A stretch of DNA of 64,000 nt, from the NCBI GenBank assembly GCA_036362985.1, contig JAYGXS010000007.1, forward strand, positions 10,239,273-10,303,272. The letters are read 5' to 3'. Made by a program: the position numbers and the translations under genes. The notes under the pieces were generated by a model. That model ran no database searches and had not been told where the DNA came from. It worked only from the letters and a program-made list of their open reading frames with translations. Positions 42,831 through 54,329 of this stretch are shown piece by piece (position 1 is the stretch's first letter; the number at the start of each line of letters is the position of its first letter). Source of the DNA: Ligula intestinalis (lineage: Eukaryota > Platyhelminthes > Cestoda > Diphyllobothriidea > Diphyllobothriidae).

Positions 42831-43639
42831 CTGAGTAGTGTGTTGTTCGTGGCCAGAGCGCGTCATGTCTGGCCTTGTCTTCCACGTCCTCAACGCTATC
42901 GCCAAAGCTGTGCCGGATTAAGCCAAGTTTCCGAGTACGAGTCACTGGGTGTAGCTTTCAATAGACAACGCAAAGCCCCAGTTACCGTATTTCTGCGTGA
43001 TAAGCTCAGCGGTTATCATGCCTTTATCTCGCCAGGTACTGTCATTTACCGTCTGCAGGCTACAGCCATTGTTTCGAAGTTATAGAACGTTTCCTGTCTA
43101 ACTTAGGGCACAATATGTTCCAGAATTTGCTTATCATAATAGCTTGGCACTTCCTATACTGTAACAACATATGAGTGGTAAGAAATGCATCTTATATTTA
43201 CAATAAGCATGGCTGATGGGAATATACGCTTATTAGTTGCCTTGTCCTCCACAGAAGTGATCGGAAGTACGTGCTGGTTATGCTGTTTTAATTTTTTTTC
43301 GCGATACGGATGACGCAATTGATAAAGTTTTCTGTCGGTCGAGCACCCAGATTGGCTTGTGAGCAACCAATAATCCCCGGTTTTTCACGCGACAGGTCAG
43401 CCATCCATCTTTTTGTTGATGCCCAAGTTTTTCAGCAAACAGGTTGAGCGCAAGTTAGGTTTTAAGTGATTGACAACTTCCCGCAGCAGCAGAAATTGCA
43501 TTCTTGCTCCTACCTACCTTTGCACAACCCCAAGCACACTCTCCCCTCCCCTTTAGCTGTCAAGAGATCATGTAGTGGTAACAGGCGTGGGGTTGGCGTG
43601 GCCCTAAGCGTGTTCAATTTCCGGCACCGCACCACGCAT

Positions 43640-44030
43640 GAGTTCACGTGATTGCACTGCTCACCCCGCCTCTGGGACAGCCAATCATAGATTCCGAAAC
43701 TGCGCCAACGCTCAACCTATTGCGGCTGGTAGCATGTGCGCACTTGTAGGGTGACCCTAATCCACCTGGCCAATCACCGTCAAGGCTGACGCACACAAAG
43801 ACCGGTCTCTAGGCACTGGGATGACTGCCGCACCCACACACTTCATACCCACCCCCCTTTTGGCTGGCCGTGCTCTCGTCCGACAGTCAACTTTCTCCTA
43901 CTGCTTCTGTTCTTCCTTTTAGCTGGCGTTTTACGTCTAATCTACCCACGATAAACCGCGCCTGAAGACCGCAGAGGCAAGGGTTGTCCCTGATTACTTA
44001 ACCCACTGTGATAACCGACCCCGCCTTCAG
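43640..44030 (+). repeat. Family A repeat, copy A6, divergent
   Basis: GGGACAGCCAATCATAGAT, CTGCTTCTGTTCTTCC, CTGAAGACCGCAGAGGCAAGG and TTACTTAACCCAC give the family order with many changes. Also similar to 45290-45610. Confidence 0.4.
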
Positions 44031-44379
44031 TATGTTGCGTTTGTTGTAGGTGCACACTCCGCCTGCCGGTAGGGCAATACTTGTTTGTTCCCCCGGCATA
44101 CAGATGGTCACGCATGTAGCTAGAAAAACACACACATGGAAGTTCTTGTACAATGGCGGGAACATGGTCTGCACTACCGAGAACGATGAAGGTCTGCAGT
44201 GACCCCGCTGCGCGTGCGCAACGCTCACCTCCTATAGCTGCTATCGCGTGTGCACGCACGGGTGCCTGCCTTCCCCTAGTCAGGTGTTGCCAATCATCTC
44301 TGTGTGGCCGAATCGCAAAAATGCCGCGCTGTAGACGCCCCTGCCCTCACAAACTTTAGCGCTCACAGTTGGACGTACG

Positions 44380-44625
44380 CTTGTCTGGCTGTCAACTTCC
44401 TATAACCGGGTTCGAACACAGGGAGCCTGTCCACGCGGGTTTGGATATGGTTGACTGATGATGGCTAATGGGCCAGAAATGGTCATTCCAGTCTCCCTGG
44501 CCTTTGTCAGTTATCTGCTTACACGACTAGCCACTGTGTGGCTGCCAGAGAGGCTCGAGAGTGAGTCCCAAGTCGGAACGGGACGGTTAGCGAGCGGTGA
44601 GCATTCATCACGGAACTTGAAGTTG
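44380..44625 (+). mobile_element. tRNA-SINE body and 3' segment
   Basis: Starts with a B-box-like GGTTCGAACACAGGGA, then GGATATGGTTGACTGATGATG, GCTAATGGGCCAGAAATGG and TTCCAGTCTCCCTGG. The 3' segment is CTAGCCACTGTGTGGCTGCC ... GAGAGTGAGTCCCAAG ... TTAGCGAGCGGTGAGC. The A-box part is missing or highly diverged. Confidence 0.65.
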
Positions 44626-44899
44626 GCTGCCCGCCAGAGGTTAAAATTTCGGTGGACTGTGACCTGAAGTTAACAAAATTCTCTTTCGATCTCTTTCTTT
44701 TCGCGCTAATCGTATTGTTGCCGGATTGTGCGAGGTCAAATGAAGTTGACGACCTACCGCAATGCCAGCGCGTGAATGCGTCAACACGGTTAGGCTAAAA
44801 GCCATCTAGCGACAGTTCGTCAGTACTCTGTCACTGTATGACACAACTGTAGTGACCCAACTCCGGATGCACGTGCACTCGCGGCCTCACTTACTGTCT

Positions 44900-45040
44900 G
44901 CCTACCGCAGTTTGGCCGATCACCTTCTGGCAATCGGCCTACACAACCAGCCGCTGTGGCCGCGAGTGGGGCTCGAAAGTGAGCTCGAAGTCAGGACGGA
45001 GGAGTGAGTTTCGTTAGCGATTGGTGAGCCTTCATCAGCG
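44900..45040 (+). repeat. SINE 3' segment
   Basis: CCAGCCGCTGTGGCCGCGAG, GGGGCTCGAAAGTGAGC and TTAGCGATTGGTGAGCC match the 3' segment of the preceding copy, followed in both by the same GAAGT-GGCTG-CCGCCAG-like run. This suggests a duplication of about 450 bases covering 44.5-45.1 kb. Confidence 0.5.
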
Positions 45041-45289
45041 AAATTGAAGTCGGCTGGCCAGCCAGACTTTTCCATTTGGGTTTAATGTGACAACCAGTTA
45101 ACAAGATTCGCTTTCTTTCTCGCTCTTTTTCTTTCCGCACTAATCCAGTTGCTGTTATTAGGCTGCGTCAGGTCGAACGATGTTGATGACCTGGTACATT
45201 GCCAGCGCCTGCCTATGTGTCAACATGGCTAGGGCAAAGCCGTCTAGTAGCAGTTTGCCAATACTCTGTCGCTGTGTGATACAACTGCG

Positions 45290-45615
45290 GGGCGCAAATC
45301 CGAGTGCACGCGCAGTCGCGGCTGCTAGCAAGTACGCAAGCATCACAATCTGCCTACCCCTCCTGACCAATCACCTACAAGATTTACTCACAAAGGACCA
45401 CCCTGGGACGACTGCCGGATGGTAACGCACTTCGTACGCCGACTCGTCCGACCGTCAACTTCCTGCTACTCACTCTCCACTACCTCTGTACAGAATAGAC
45501 AATTCCTCCCACCCGGAGTCCCAATGTTTCTTTTGCTACACGGAACTGGGTCTGACGATCTCCGCAACCACTACGATTAATCTTTAGGCAGGTGCCAGCG
45601 TTATCCTCATCGCCC
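45290..45615 (+). repeat. Family A repeat, copy A7, divergent
   Basis: ACCAATCACCTACAAG (CCAAT box), CTGTACAGAATAGACAATTC and CGGAACTGGGTCTGACGATC follow the family order; the GTTAGGGTTAA end is lost. Confidence 0.4.
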
Positions 45616-46203
45616 TCTGCCCTTCCCTCTTCTATAGTGTGCCTCGAAAGACAATGGAAAAAGGTGTGCATATATTATTTTTTCAGGCCTCTCGAGTCAG
45701 TATATTTTACTACTAGTACCTTTATAAGGATTGATTTAGAAGTTGTGCTCTCATTGTGTGTTGTATGATTGGTAGTTGGCCAGTGGTCTAAGAGCCAGGC
45801 GATGACCGTGACTCCTTCTTATCATCCTGGTGTGTGTCTCAAGGAGGCCGTGTCCAGCTGTTGCTCACGGAGCTAGCTGCTGTATCGCCAACAGAAGGAT
45901 CCCCAAATTAAGAGCCAGGCAAGACAGATTTGAGAGAAACAGCTTCACTGAGCAAAAGTTGCCCTACAATAGATGCTGCAGGCGTCATGTACAAAAGCCA
46001 GTCGCGTCGAAGAAAACGGGTAAAGCTTAGGCTGCGGGATGAGATATTTGTCACCTGCCGCCAGTCAATGAGGTGGAGGTATCGATTAGCTTCGAACGTA
46101 CACGTGGTGAGTCGACAGCGAGCGCGCAGAAGTAGAAAAGCGTGCAATGAGCGAGGCTTGGAAAATGAAGGCAGCGTGAGTCAGCACAGTTCTGCTGGGC
46201 GAC

Positions 46204-46841
46204 TGTTAGGACGGCCCAGCACGCGAATCATCACTCGGCCGTCCTGAGGGCAACAGAACAAAGGAAGCCTACATGCCGGCAGGCGCATACAGAACGGGCC
46301 AAGAGCGCGATATTTAAAGGTCCAATGTGCGAGGACGCAAGTACAGCCACCGGCCGCCTCTGAGGTCACGCCTGACAAGGGAGCATGAAAGGAACCATGC
46401 ACATGCGCGCCTAACAGCGGCGCGACGTGCAATCCCGAGGAAACCCCTCATGATGGTTGCCTGCAGAGGTTCCAATAGGGAAAAAAGGCCGCTGGTCCCT
46501 GTATACACAGCCAACGTTGCAGGTGGCATTCTGCTGCTAGCGACACGAGCCTCTGTTGCCGAGACCTGCTGGTGTCGAGACGAGACTGACGACAGTAGAT
46601 ACGCTGCTGACGGACACAGGATTAGCTGCAGAAAAGACGAAAATGCAGATAAGGTCGAGCTACAGATAAGACCGAGCTAAAGACAAGACCAAGCAGCAGA
46701 CAAGACCGAGCTGCAGAGGAGACCAAGCTGCCGGACACACAGAAGGCACAGCTGATTACCAAGCAGAAAAAGTTATAGTAAACTAGTCTCTGCTATCCTG
46801 TCCGCCTTCCTTATCTACCATTCAACTGCGGGATATAACCA
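46204..46841 (+). mobile_element. Family B LTR, copy B1
   Basis: Starts TGTTAGGACGGCCC, with an inverted GGCCGTCC 26-34 bases on. GCGATATTTAAAGG near 46310 is a TATA-like promoter. AGTAAACTAGTCTCTGCTAT and CCTGTCCGCCTTCC lie near the 3' end, which closes GGGATATAACCA. An internal A/G-rich minisatellite sits at about 46645-46735. Matches B2 (59450-59963, reverse) and B3 (62788-63303). A primer-binding-like TGGCGCC lies 14 bases further on, at 46854. This looks like a solo LTR or LTR plus a short internal stub. Confidence 0.65.
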
Positions 46842-49800
46842 CTGTCGATACTGGCGCCTACAAGGTGGCAACAGCGACAGACTCCTGCAGGTCCGCCGGA
46901 CACTACACACACCGCACCAGACAAGTGACCGCCTTGGACAGTGGTTAGGTGTTCCGGACGTAGGAGTGAGTGAGGTCGAAGGCTCAGCACGCGCTTGCCT
47001 CACGGACGTTTTCAGGCCTTTTTTCGAAGTATGAGCCAAAATACTGTGCTTCCAGTAGGATAAATTATGTTTCCTAGATGTAGAACACCGACTACCTGTT
47101 GGTAGTTTGTGAATACTACGCGGTCATGCCGCAGTAGCTGCTGAATTCCAGCTCAAGCACTTATATTTTGGACCGAGTCTGAAAATGTTTGTTCCAAAGG
47201 ATTTCCTCAAAGTTCGCACATTTATATTCCCGGAAAGTAAAAATAGATTTGATAAAACTGGAATCCATGTACAGTAGAATCTCCGTTTACGAGTTAAATC
47301 CGTTCTGGCATGGAGCTCATCGTCATGTGAAACGAACTTAGCCAATAAAGGTAATGGAAGCAAAATTAATCCGTTCCACCCCCGATAAACATCAACATAA
47401 AATATGCTATTGGGATTCTAATATATTTACTTATTTAAGGTATTTTTTGCAATTTTTTTTGTACCTTGCCTTATGGGGGGTCGTTCCTGACTGGAGGGGA
47501 GTAGGAAAGGGGCTGTGAGTCAGGTGGGCTGTCTCTTATGAATTTCACCCCACTGGGACTGGGTTTTGGTTTGGTACCAACCTCGCGAAAGTTCGTAGCC
47601 AATCAAACCGCATCAGTTCACTGATTGGCTGCAGGCCACCATAGACCCACGTCCTGGGAACAAGCCTCAACGGCGGACAAATGCATGCACACACACTTAA
47701 CGGAAGTTCGTCAGTACAAACAACTTTTCTGCCATGTTCGTAGATGGGGCTGCTCGCCACCGAAGACTCTGCTCTACCAGAAAACCCGCTCAAGGTACAT
47801 GCAACACGTGCGAAACCAGATTTCAAAAAAATGTAGGTCTTGGAACCCACCGTAGCCGGGCCCTTGTTTTTGCATCTTTCCGTCAATGGACAGTTATCCA
47901 GGCCAAAACTGTTAGCGCTACTTGACAACCTAAACATGCACTTTGCTGTTATTGTTGTTGTTTATGTTGAGTTCTCTATAAACGAATTTGTTTGGCACAT
48001 TCAGTTCATGTTTTCAGCTTCTTATGGGACATACCGCGTTTATACACAGCGCAACCACGCTTCAAGGTCACCTTATTGACCAATAGGCTATGCGTACGAG
48101 AGTAAGGAGAAGAAAAAAGGCATAGCAAACGCACGTGTGCTCTTATAAGGAGGGGAGGAAATTTGAAAATTGTGCACCCTGTGGGAGTTCTCTAACATAA
48201 TACCACCTGAATTAGCAGCCTACTATGGCTGCATAAGTCATCATCGAAAAATGCTATTTCTAAAATCATCCAACAAATAGCTGATTGCGGAAATGCAATC
48301 TGGTGCAATTGACACTAATTATCCTAGTGCATGTGACGCATGCTTCAACCAGACTTTTTTTGCCGCAACTCATATTAGCACAGCAGTATGAGCTAACTGC
48401 TTATCTTTGCCACTTTGCAAGAAAGCAACCCGCTTGAAAGCATAATGGAGTCGGGATTAAGTCAGATTAAACGCATCAGATGTTAGGCCTGCGGTCGTCT
48501 GTGATCAGCGTCACTGCGCTGATTTATTGTGCCTTCGCCTGCAAAGGCTTGCGCACCCGTTTTATCAGCTTGTCTGCCTGCCGGTTGGCTCACAGTCACG
48601 AGAGCTCAAAGCCAATCTCTGTACACCTTGTCCTGATTGGCTGCAGGCAAAAGAGGAAAAGTGCATGGCTCCTGGAAGTTCAGTGCAACAACTGGCCCGA
48701 GAGGACTGTGAACAACAGGTTTCTATGGAGCCCTTCGCACGCCCTTTCTCCGAGAAAACACTGTCCACTCTTATCGGTCTTCTCTGACTTTTGAATTGAG
48801 AGAACCTGTAGTGACCACTTATGCTAAGTCATGCTTTGCTCGCACTCTTCTGGAGCATGTCCCACATTTCTGGCTCTCGCGTCTACCTCCTATCAAGGTC
48901 ACGTACGCGTCTGAGCTAACTGGCCAACCACTTTCCCAGGGCCAGTTCACAAAGGACCTTAGGGTGGTGACTGCTTACGCTCATACACTCCCGGAACCGG
49001 TTACCTCACGTCTGGTTGCAGACATCCGGACCTGGCGACTACACCCACCGGAACGCGACTCTGGACTCGGCCCGCTCATAGCTAGACTGCACTCGTTTAG
49101 GAGTCAATTACTTATCACTAACATTCTACTCTTTCTGCAGTTAATTAACTTATTCACAACACTTGGCCCTACACTTATTATCTGATCTATTAGCTTATAA
49201 TCGTTGGGATACGTTCATCTTCTATTATCCGGCCGGACAATATCGCATCCCACAAACCTTTTATTATCTGCCCCACAATCTGACGACACTGGTGACTTCG
49301 AACTGATATGAACAACCACAGGCCCACACAATTAGTGTTACGGTCTCCCATAGCGAATCCGATGCAAGCTGTTTGCTGCACTACCAAGCTGACCCTTCTG
49401 CTCATCTGCGTATCTTGTCTTCGTTTTTGGTTCTCTTAGATTCTGCACCTTTCAGGATCTTCGAAAGGCAACTGCGTATGGTGGTCAGAAGGATTTTAAC
49501 TTAATCATCTAATTCGTTTTATGCAATCATTCAGTCAATACTAGTCATCCGCGTTAGCCTAGCTGCTGGCTACCCGGCACGTCCGCAGGTGGTTGGCTGT
49601 GAAATAAGCCGATTCTCGGGTCTGGCGAATAAGCAGTCACGGACCAGCAGTGAAAATGCGGCGGGCTAAGGTAAAGCACGCAAAGCCCGATGACGACACT
49701 GGGACAGGGTGCACGATGAACCACCAGTATATAGGTTTCCTTGCCTCCGTCGCTATGCGGTTCAGTTCATGGGTCAATACGCTAGAGGTGACAAGCTTGA

Positions 49801-50115
49801 ACAAACAATCCGAGCGGCTTTTTGGGACCCAATCATATTTACCGTTCACCAGTGGTGATTTAGGCAGTCTAAGCCATGAGTGCACTCAGAGCACTACAGT
49901 TATCATATCCAGTTCCGTATAGGAAGAGAAGAGGTAAGACCAGTAGGATTGGTTCATTGTATACAGAAGCTCAGTGGTGGTCTGAAGCCCCGACACGCGG
50001 CAGGCCAGACCCTTGCACGCGCGTCTGTCTGCTGGCGTGGTGTAGGCGTGAATGCGTAAACGTCATGCAAGAATGAGTCAAGGGCCACTTGATCAGTTGC
50101 TTGGCCAAAAGAAGC
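46842..50115. other. Long unassigned accessory DNA
   Basis: No domain found on either strand. GATTGGCTGCAGG occurs at 47623-47637 and again near 48636, each with an upstream CCAATC-type box, so LTR-like sequences of an unrecognised family are likely. Frames at 47545-47937, 48480-48794 and 48796-49185 have no recognisable product. Confidence 0.35.
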
Positions 50116-50119
50116 AGAT

Positions 50120-50605
50120 AAAGGAGGGCAGTCACGGGATGGTTTGCGGGACTGGCGCCGGCGCTACAGTGATTCCGACTTTTGCCAACTCAGAAAGATG
50201 ATGACAAAATCGGCTGCGGAGGGGCAGAGGAAATGTTGGGCTGAAATAGCGACCTTCATGGCGAAGGCCTCAAACGTTAATGACAATCAAGAATTCTCTC
50301 ATATTATCCGCAAGACTAGTTCGCTCCACTGAATCACTTTGTTCGTGAATTGAATAGCAGCTTTATTTTTGACAACTTGGCCAAGGTCGAGCGCTGGCCT
50401 GAACAGGTCAAAGACTTCCTCAACTTCGATACTGAGCACGGCACTCCCTTGCTCTCGTCTACAGCGGCGCCTTTTCTGTCTCTTACTTCTCCAGTGTCAT
50501 GTGACCCGCTTTTAGAAGGAGAAGTCACAAAGACCATACAAAGGTTGCGCAACAACAAGGCACTTGGAAAGGACAGTATACCCGCTGAAATTTAAAAGTT
50601 TAGTG
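50120..50605 (+). pseudogene. RTE-like retrotransposon fragment, N-terminal RT part
   Basis: Reads across frames as a segment with KSAAEGQRKCWAEIATFMAKAS, then FVRELNSSFIFDNLAKVERWPEQVKDFLN and SCDPLLEGEVTKTIQRLRNNKALGKDSIPAEI. The last block (RLRNNKAPGEDGIPAE type) is the start of the reverse transcriptase finger region. A stop interrupts between 50330 and 50340, and the copy ends a few codons after IPAEI, where family A sequence starts. Same family as 15250-16350 and 52060-53935. Confidence 0.75.
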
Positions 50606-50639
50606 TCATTCCTCTGACGCCCTGACTCATCAGGAGTCC

Positions 50640-51010
50640 GGGAGGTTCCCCTGGGCTTGTATATATATCGCAGAGGGTTAAGTATGTTAAACCCAATCAA
50701 CTGCGATCTTCAGACCACGGTTACTTAGTAGAAAAGAAGTCAGTAAAGACCAGAGTAGAAGGAGGAGTATATTTTGTACACAGGGGAACAGAGAATAGAT
50801 GGAGGAAATCTGACTTGGGAGAACATGACCACCCAGGAGATTGGCCGGGTCCCATGTGGGGTTTTAGCAGCAGTCAGGCCAGTAGGCAGAGCGAGAGCGT
50901 TCATTGGCTAGGTCGGCCTGTGATTGGTTGGACAGCGTGTGGGTGGACACCGAAGTGGGTGGTCCATGTCTCGCGTGCCAGTCAGTCTAGTGACTGAAAC
51001 GACCTAAAGT
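50640..51010 (-). repeat. Family A repeat, copy A8, reverse
   Basis: On the + strand GGGTTAAGTATGTTAAACCC, GCGATCTTCAGACCACGGTT, GATTGGTTGGACAGCG. Order is the reverse of the + copies. It directly abuts the truncated RTE fragment. Confidence 0.55.
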
Positions 51011-51432
51011 TCTAGACAGATTGAGGTCAAGACAGGAAGGCCAGGCATCGGGCCGGCATCAACCACTAAAAGTACTCCCCCCGAGACCGTAGTAAGGATG
51101 CTGAAAGGATTCAAATGGAGGAAGAAAAGCTATGTTTATTGAGGGAGATACTTACTAAGGTAAGGTTGCAAACCTGCGTGAGCGGCTGTGGGTGGAATGA
51201 GCCAGGATGCAGGGCGGTTGAAGAAAGCCGGTGGTCCGGTAAAACGTCAACAGAAAATCAGTATGCCGTTTCAGTATGAGTTGAACCAAAGGTGTACCAT
51301 TGGCGGTGAAAGTAATGCCACCTGTTGAAAAGAAGATCTGGCGTTGGTACTCGTGAATGGACATCTCTGTTGGATTGGGAAGTAACCATGGCCTGGTCTG
51401 AATGGGCGCTGAGCAGTAAGTCGCGAATGCCA

Positions 51433-51505
51433 ATCACCGAATACGCAGGGACAGGTCCGTAAATCACCAAATACGCAGGGAAAATAACCAACAACGCAGG
51501 GAGAG
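51433..51505 (+). repeat. Small tandem repeat (three units)
   Basis: ATCACCGAATACGCAGGG (51434), ATCACCAAATACGCAGGG (51464) and ATAACCAACAACGCAGGG (51484-51501), spaced 30 and about 20 bases. No known element. Confidence 0.6.
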
Positions 51506-51559
51506 CAGGCCACATCAGAAGTTGAGTGTTCACAGCACGTCGGAATGTCACCAATATCG

Positions 51560-51860
51560 AAGGGGGTTAAGTAAGTTAAACCCAGTGACTGCGATCTTCA
51601 GACCACGATTACTTAGTAGCGAAGTCTTGGAAAGGCCGGAATGTTAGGAATAGTATGTCGTGTGCATGAAGGAACGGAGAATTGATGGATAGAGATTTGA
51701 CTTAGAAAGCTTATGACCAGCAGGAGAGCTAGCCGATATCCAAGTGGGATCTAACAGCAGGCATGCAAGCGGCAGCGAGAAAAGGCATTGTCTGGTTGCC
51801 TTGAAGGTTATTGGCTGGACAGACTGCATCGACCTAGACATGCCTGCGCTTTATTCGCCG
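51560..51860 (-). repeat. Family A repeat, copy A9, reverse
   Basis: On the + strand GGGGGTTAAGTAAGTTAAAC, CTGCGATCTTCAGACCACGA, and TTACTTAGTAG, closely like copy A8. About 900 bases separate the two starts, so a segmental duplication is possible. Confidence 0.55.
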
Positions 51861-52059
51861 CCGGGAGAGACCAGCTTTTGCGGCATCTGATTGGCTGTTG
51901 CAGAAGCCACCTTCAGTGCGGACACACGTGTTAGGAGCAGTGGGTCTTCGGACATGCTCGCTTATGTGGAGTGAGTCACCACAGATACAACTTCTGGTGA
52001 CTGGATCGGCGGAAGGACCCTGAAGTTGTCTGTTTGGATGGATTGAGCCAGGTATCCAA

Positions 52060-52755
52060 AAGATGATGGCAAAATCGGCTGGGGGGGGAAGAATAACTGG
52101 GCAGAAATAGCAACCCCGTGAAGCAGGCCTGAAACGTTTAGCAAACGCTCTGCAATGGCTTTCACTGTTATTTTGTGTCGACACTCTGATGCTCTGGCTC
52201 TATTAAGGGATTTAAGAAGCGTGGAGAGGTGAGGTCGTTCCTGATGACTAGGACTGAAGCATCCCGTCCGCAAGAATGGCGATAAATCGAGAGGTGAAAA
52301 TTAACGGGGCATAAGTCTTATGGACGTTGTCGCGAAGATCTTTGCCACTGTCCTTCTAGGCTCTGTCTGATTTCAGGACGAGGACCAATTAAGCCGGATT
52401 CCGTGCTGGGCGCGGATGGGCGTGGACCAAATAGTCGAACTTGGGCGCATCCTTGAATTCCGTCATAGCTGCCAACATTTGACGGCTGTCTGATTTGCCG
52501 ACTTTTCCGTTGATTTCGTCGTGGCGGATAAAGGCACTATGTAGCGTAAAACCAATGATAAAGGTTTATGACTGCTCAACCATTTTGCGAGTTCTGGTCC
52601 ATACAAGAGAGCACAGCCGCCTGGTAATGAAGGCCCTGCATGTAGATGACGATGCCGAGCTTGGACCCCGATGCCGGCTAACTGATCTCGGCCACGCCGA
52701 TGTTATCGCCATTTTAACCTCCATCTCTGGGTATCTGGTGGCATGGGTTTGTAGT
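52060..52755 (+). pseudogene. RTE-like fragment, RT core, 5' part of a split copy
   Basis: 52067-52140 aligns with the fragment at 50200-50275 (AAGATGATG-CAAAATCGGCTG). After a deletion, 52250-52480 carries the VRKNGDKSR ... ENYRGI-like and LRRILEFRHS-like blocks in broken frames, then LGPRCRLTDLGHADVIA at 52650-52715, where YADD has decayed to HADV. Coding resumes after the family A insertion at 53206. Confidence 0.65.
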
Positions 52756-53205
52756 GGGTGTTAGCACTACTGTGGATATCCGTGATCGCTGACTAATCGC
52801 ACCTCACTGCTGTTGACAGCGTGCCCTTGGGACCAGGCACAAGTGAGCGCGCCCGGCCTTCCTGTCATGACCTCAACCCATCTGGACAAACCTCAAGGCT
52901 GTGGCTACCATCAGACGCGCGACCTACTTATACGCCCACGCGTGGTACAACCAATGACCTTCAAGTTTGCAGCCAACGGTGGCCGCTCGTATGTCTGCTT
53001 CCAGATATCACTCCGGACCTAGCCCGCCTCGTGACTAGACGTACGATCCAGCAGTCAAATCCTTCTTCTATCCTTCTGCAGAATAAACTATTCCTAAAAT
53101 CTGGCTTTCTCATGACCTCTATCTCATCTCCTAAGGAACCGGGTCTGGAAGATCGCAGCCATTAGGGTTAAACTCTCATTAGCCTTAGCTCTGTTTGATA
53201 GGTTA
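52756..53205 (+). repeat. Family A repeat, copy A10, inserted in an RTE copy
   Basis: Interrupts the RTE frame: the frame before it ends in a SMV-like segment and the frame after restarts VNE. Contains GGTACAACCAATGACC, CTGCAGAATAAACTATTCC, CTCCTAAGGAACCGGGTCTG, GCAGCCATTAGGGTTAAAC and TTAGCCTTAGCTCTG. Borders are near GTAG (52755) and ATAG (53202-53205). This gives the best size estimate for family A, about 450 bp. Confidence 0.65.
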
Positions 53206-53935
53206 ATGAGATCGCTTTCTCGGTCAGTTTGTCCATAAACGCTCGAAAGAAGAAAGTGCTTTCAAACTGCATCTCTGACTGCGAGAGGACCCCCCCCTCG
53301 AGGTTGATTGCTGTCAACTTGAAGAAGTAGATAGTTTCAAAAACCCCGGGGCCAGTAAAAACAAAAAAGCGGGTTTTCCCACGCGTTAGAAACTGCATCT
53401 CCGTCACCACGAGGATTCGCGTCTACTGTGCCTCCGTCCAGTCTGTTTTTCTCTATAGTTGTAAAAGCTGAGCTATCTGCCTGAAAAGCGAGGGAAACCG
53501 GCAAGGATTTGGTCACTACTGCTCGAGAAACACTCTTTGAGTGAAATATACTGACTTGGTTTCAAATGGGACAGTCCGTACTCGCTGCAAAAATATCGCT
53601 AGGGTTTCCCTCACCGTCCAAGAAAGAAGACTGAGGTGGTGTGGGTAGGTTCTTCGTCATCCACCTCAGGAGTGCATGGCTGCTGCCATCGATGCTGTAC
53701 CGATACCCATCCCAGCGGAGGTGTTGAAGGCGGATCGGCTCCAAACCTGGCTCGACACGGTTAATCAGGACCTGGAAGTTGTTTCTGAGCTTCCGGCATC
53801 CGTCCTTGGCGAATAGGATAGATTGAACTGTCTAGGTCTGCTTCCACGTATCGTCAGGCGTTGAGAGGTACAATCCATGACATCATCGAGGCTGGCTAGA
53901 TCAGACATGATCGCAGCCGTACATAACACACGCAC
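53206..53935 (+). pseudogene. RTE-like fragment, C-terminal part of the split copy
   Basis: Frames give VSLSINA-KK, then a VSNGTVRTRCKNIAR-like block, TVQERRLRWCG, LQTWLDTVNQDLEVVSELP and a final RIVR-ALRGTIHDIIEAG-like end near 53895. Matches the end of the 15250-16350 copy. Stops and frameshifts throughout. Confidence 0.7.
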
Positions 53936-54014
53936 CTTTGTTGCATAACAGCCGGTAACGCTCGCGACCGTCCGCCATAAGCCGCCTGTACGCTCTGATA
54001 AAATGATGGCTCAG

Positions 54015-54112
54015 AAGAAGACGAAGATGCGACCACTGGAACAAGAGCTTTATTTCCTGACGTTTTGGATTCCGTCGGGAATCCTTAATCATAGGAAATG
54101 GAAGGTACGTCT
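54015..54112 (-). ncRNA. Hammerhead-like module, family 2 copy c
   Basis: On the - strand: CCTATGATTAA, GGATTCC-CGAC-GGAATCC perfect stem, AAAACGTC, AGG, AAATAAA, then CTCTTGTTCCAGTGGTCGCA. Same order as 30298-30395. The GAA box is AAA, so it is likely inactive. Confidence 0.4.
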
Positions 54113-54329
54113 GATGGCTATCCAGCCAACTCTGAATCTCTCAGGTTGAACTGATCGGATCCGATTTGGTAACCAAGTGCCTCCACACGCCTTGCATATG
54201 TAGCGGAGTGCCATAATTCTCCCCCCTCCTCTTCGTTCTCCAGGGCTTGCTGCCCCATGTTCGTGTCGTCACAAGCAACTGTTCCACTGGCTTGACCTCG
54301 CAGCTGCTTCTGGCTAACCAATAACAGCT

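Noticed and set aside
43942..44259. 105-codon frame on the - strand
   Set aside because: Overlaps the end of a family A repeat and a second - strand frame; composition looks random.
47545..49185. Several frames of 76-130 codons
   Set aside because: They overlap in both strands within LTR-like DNA and show no known protein.
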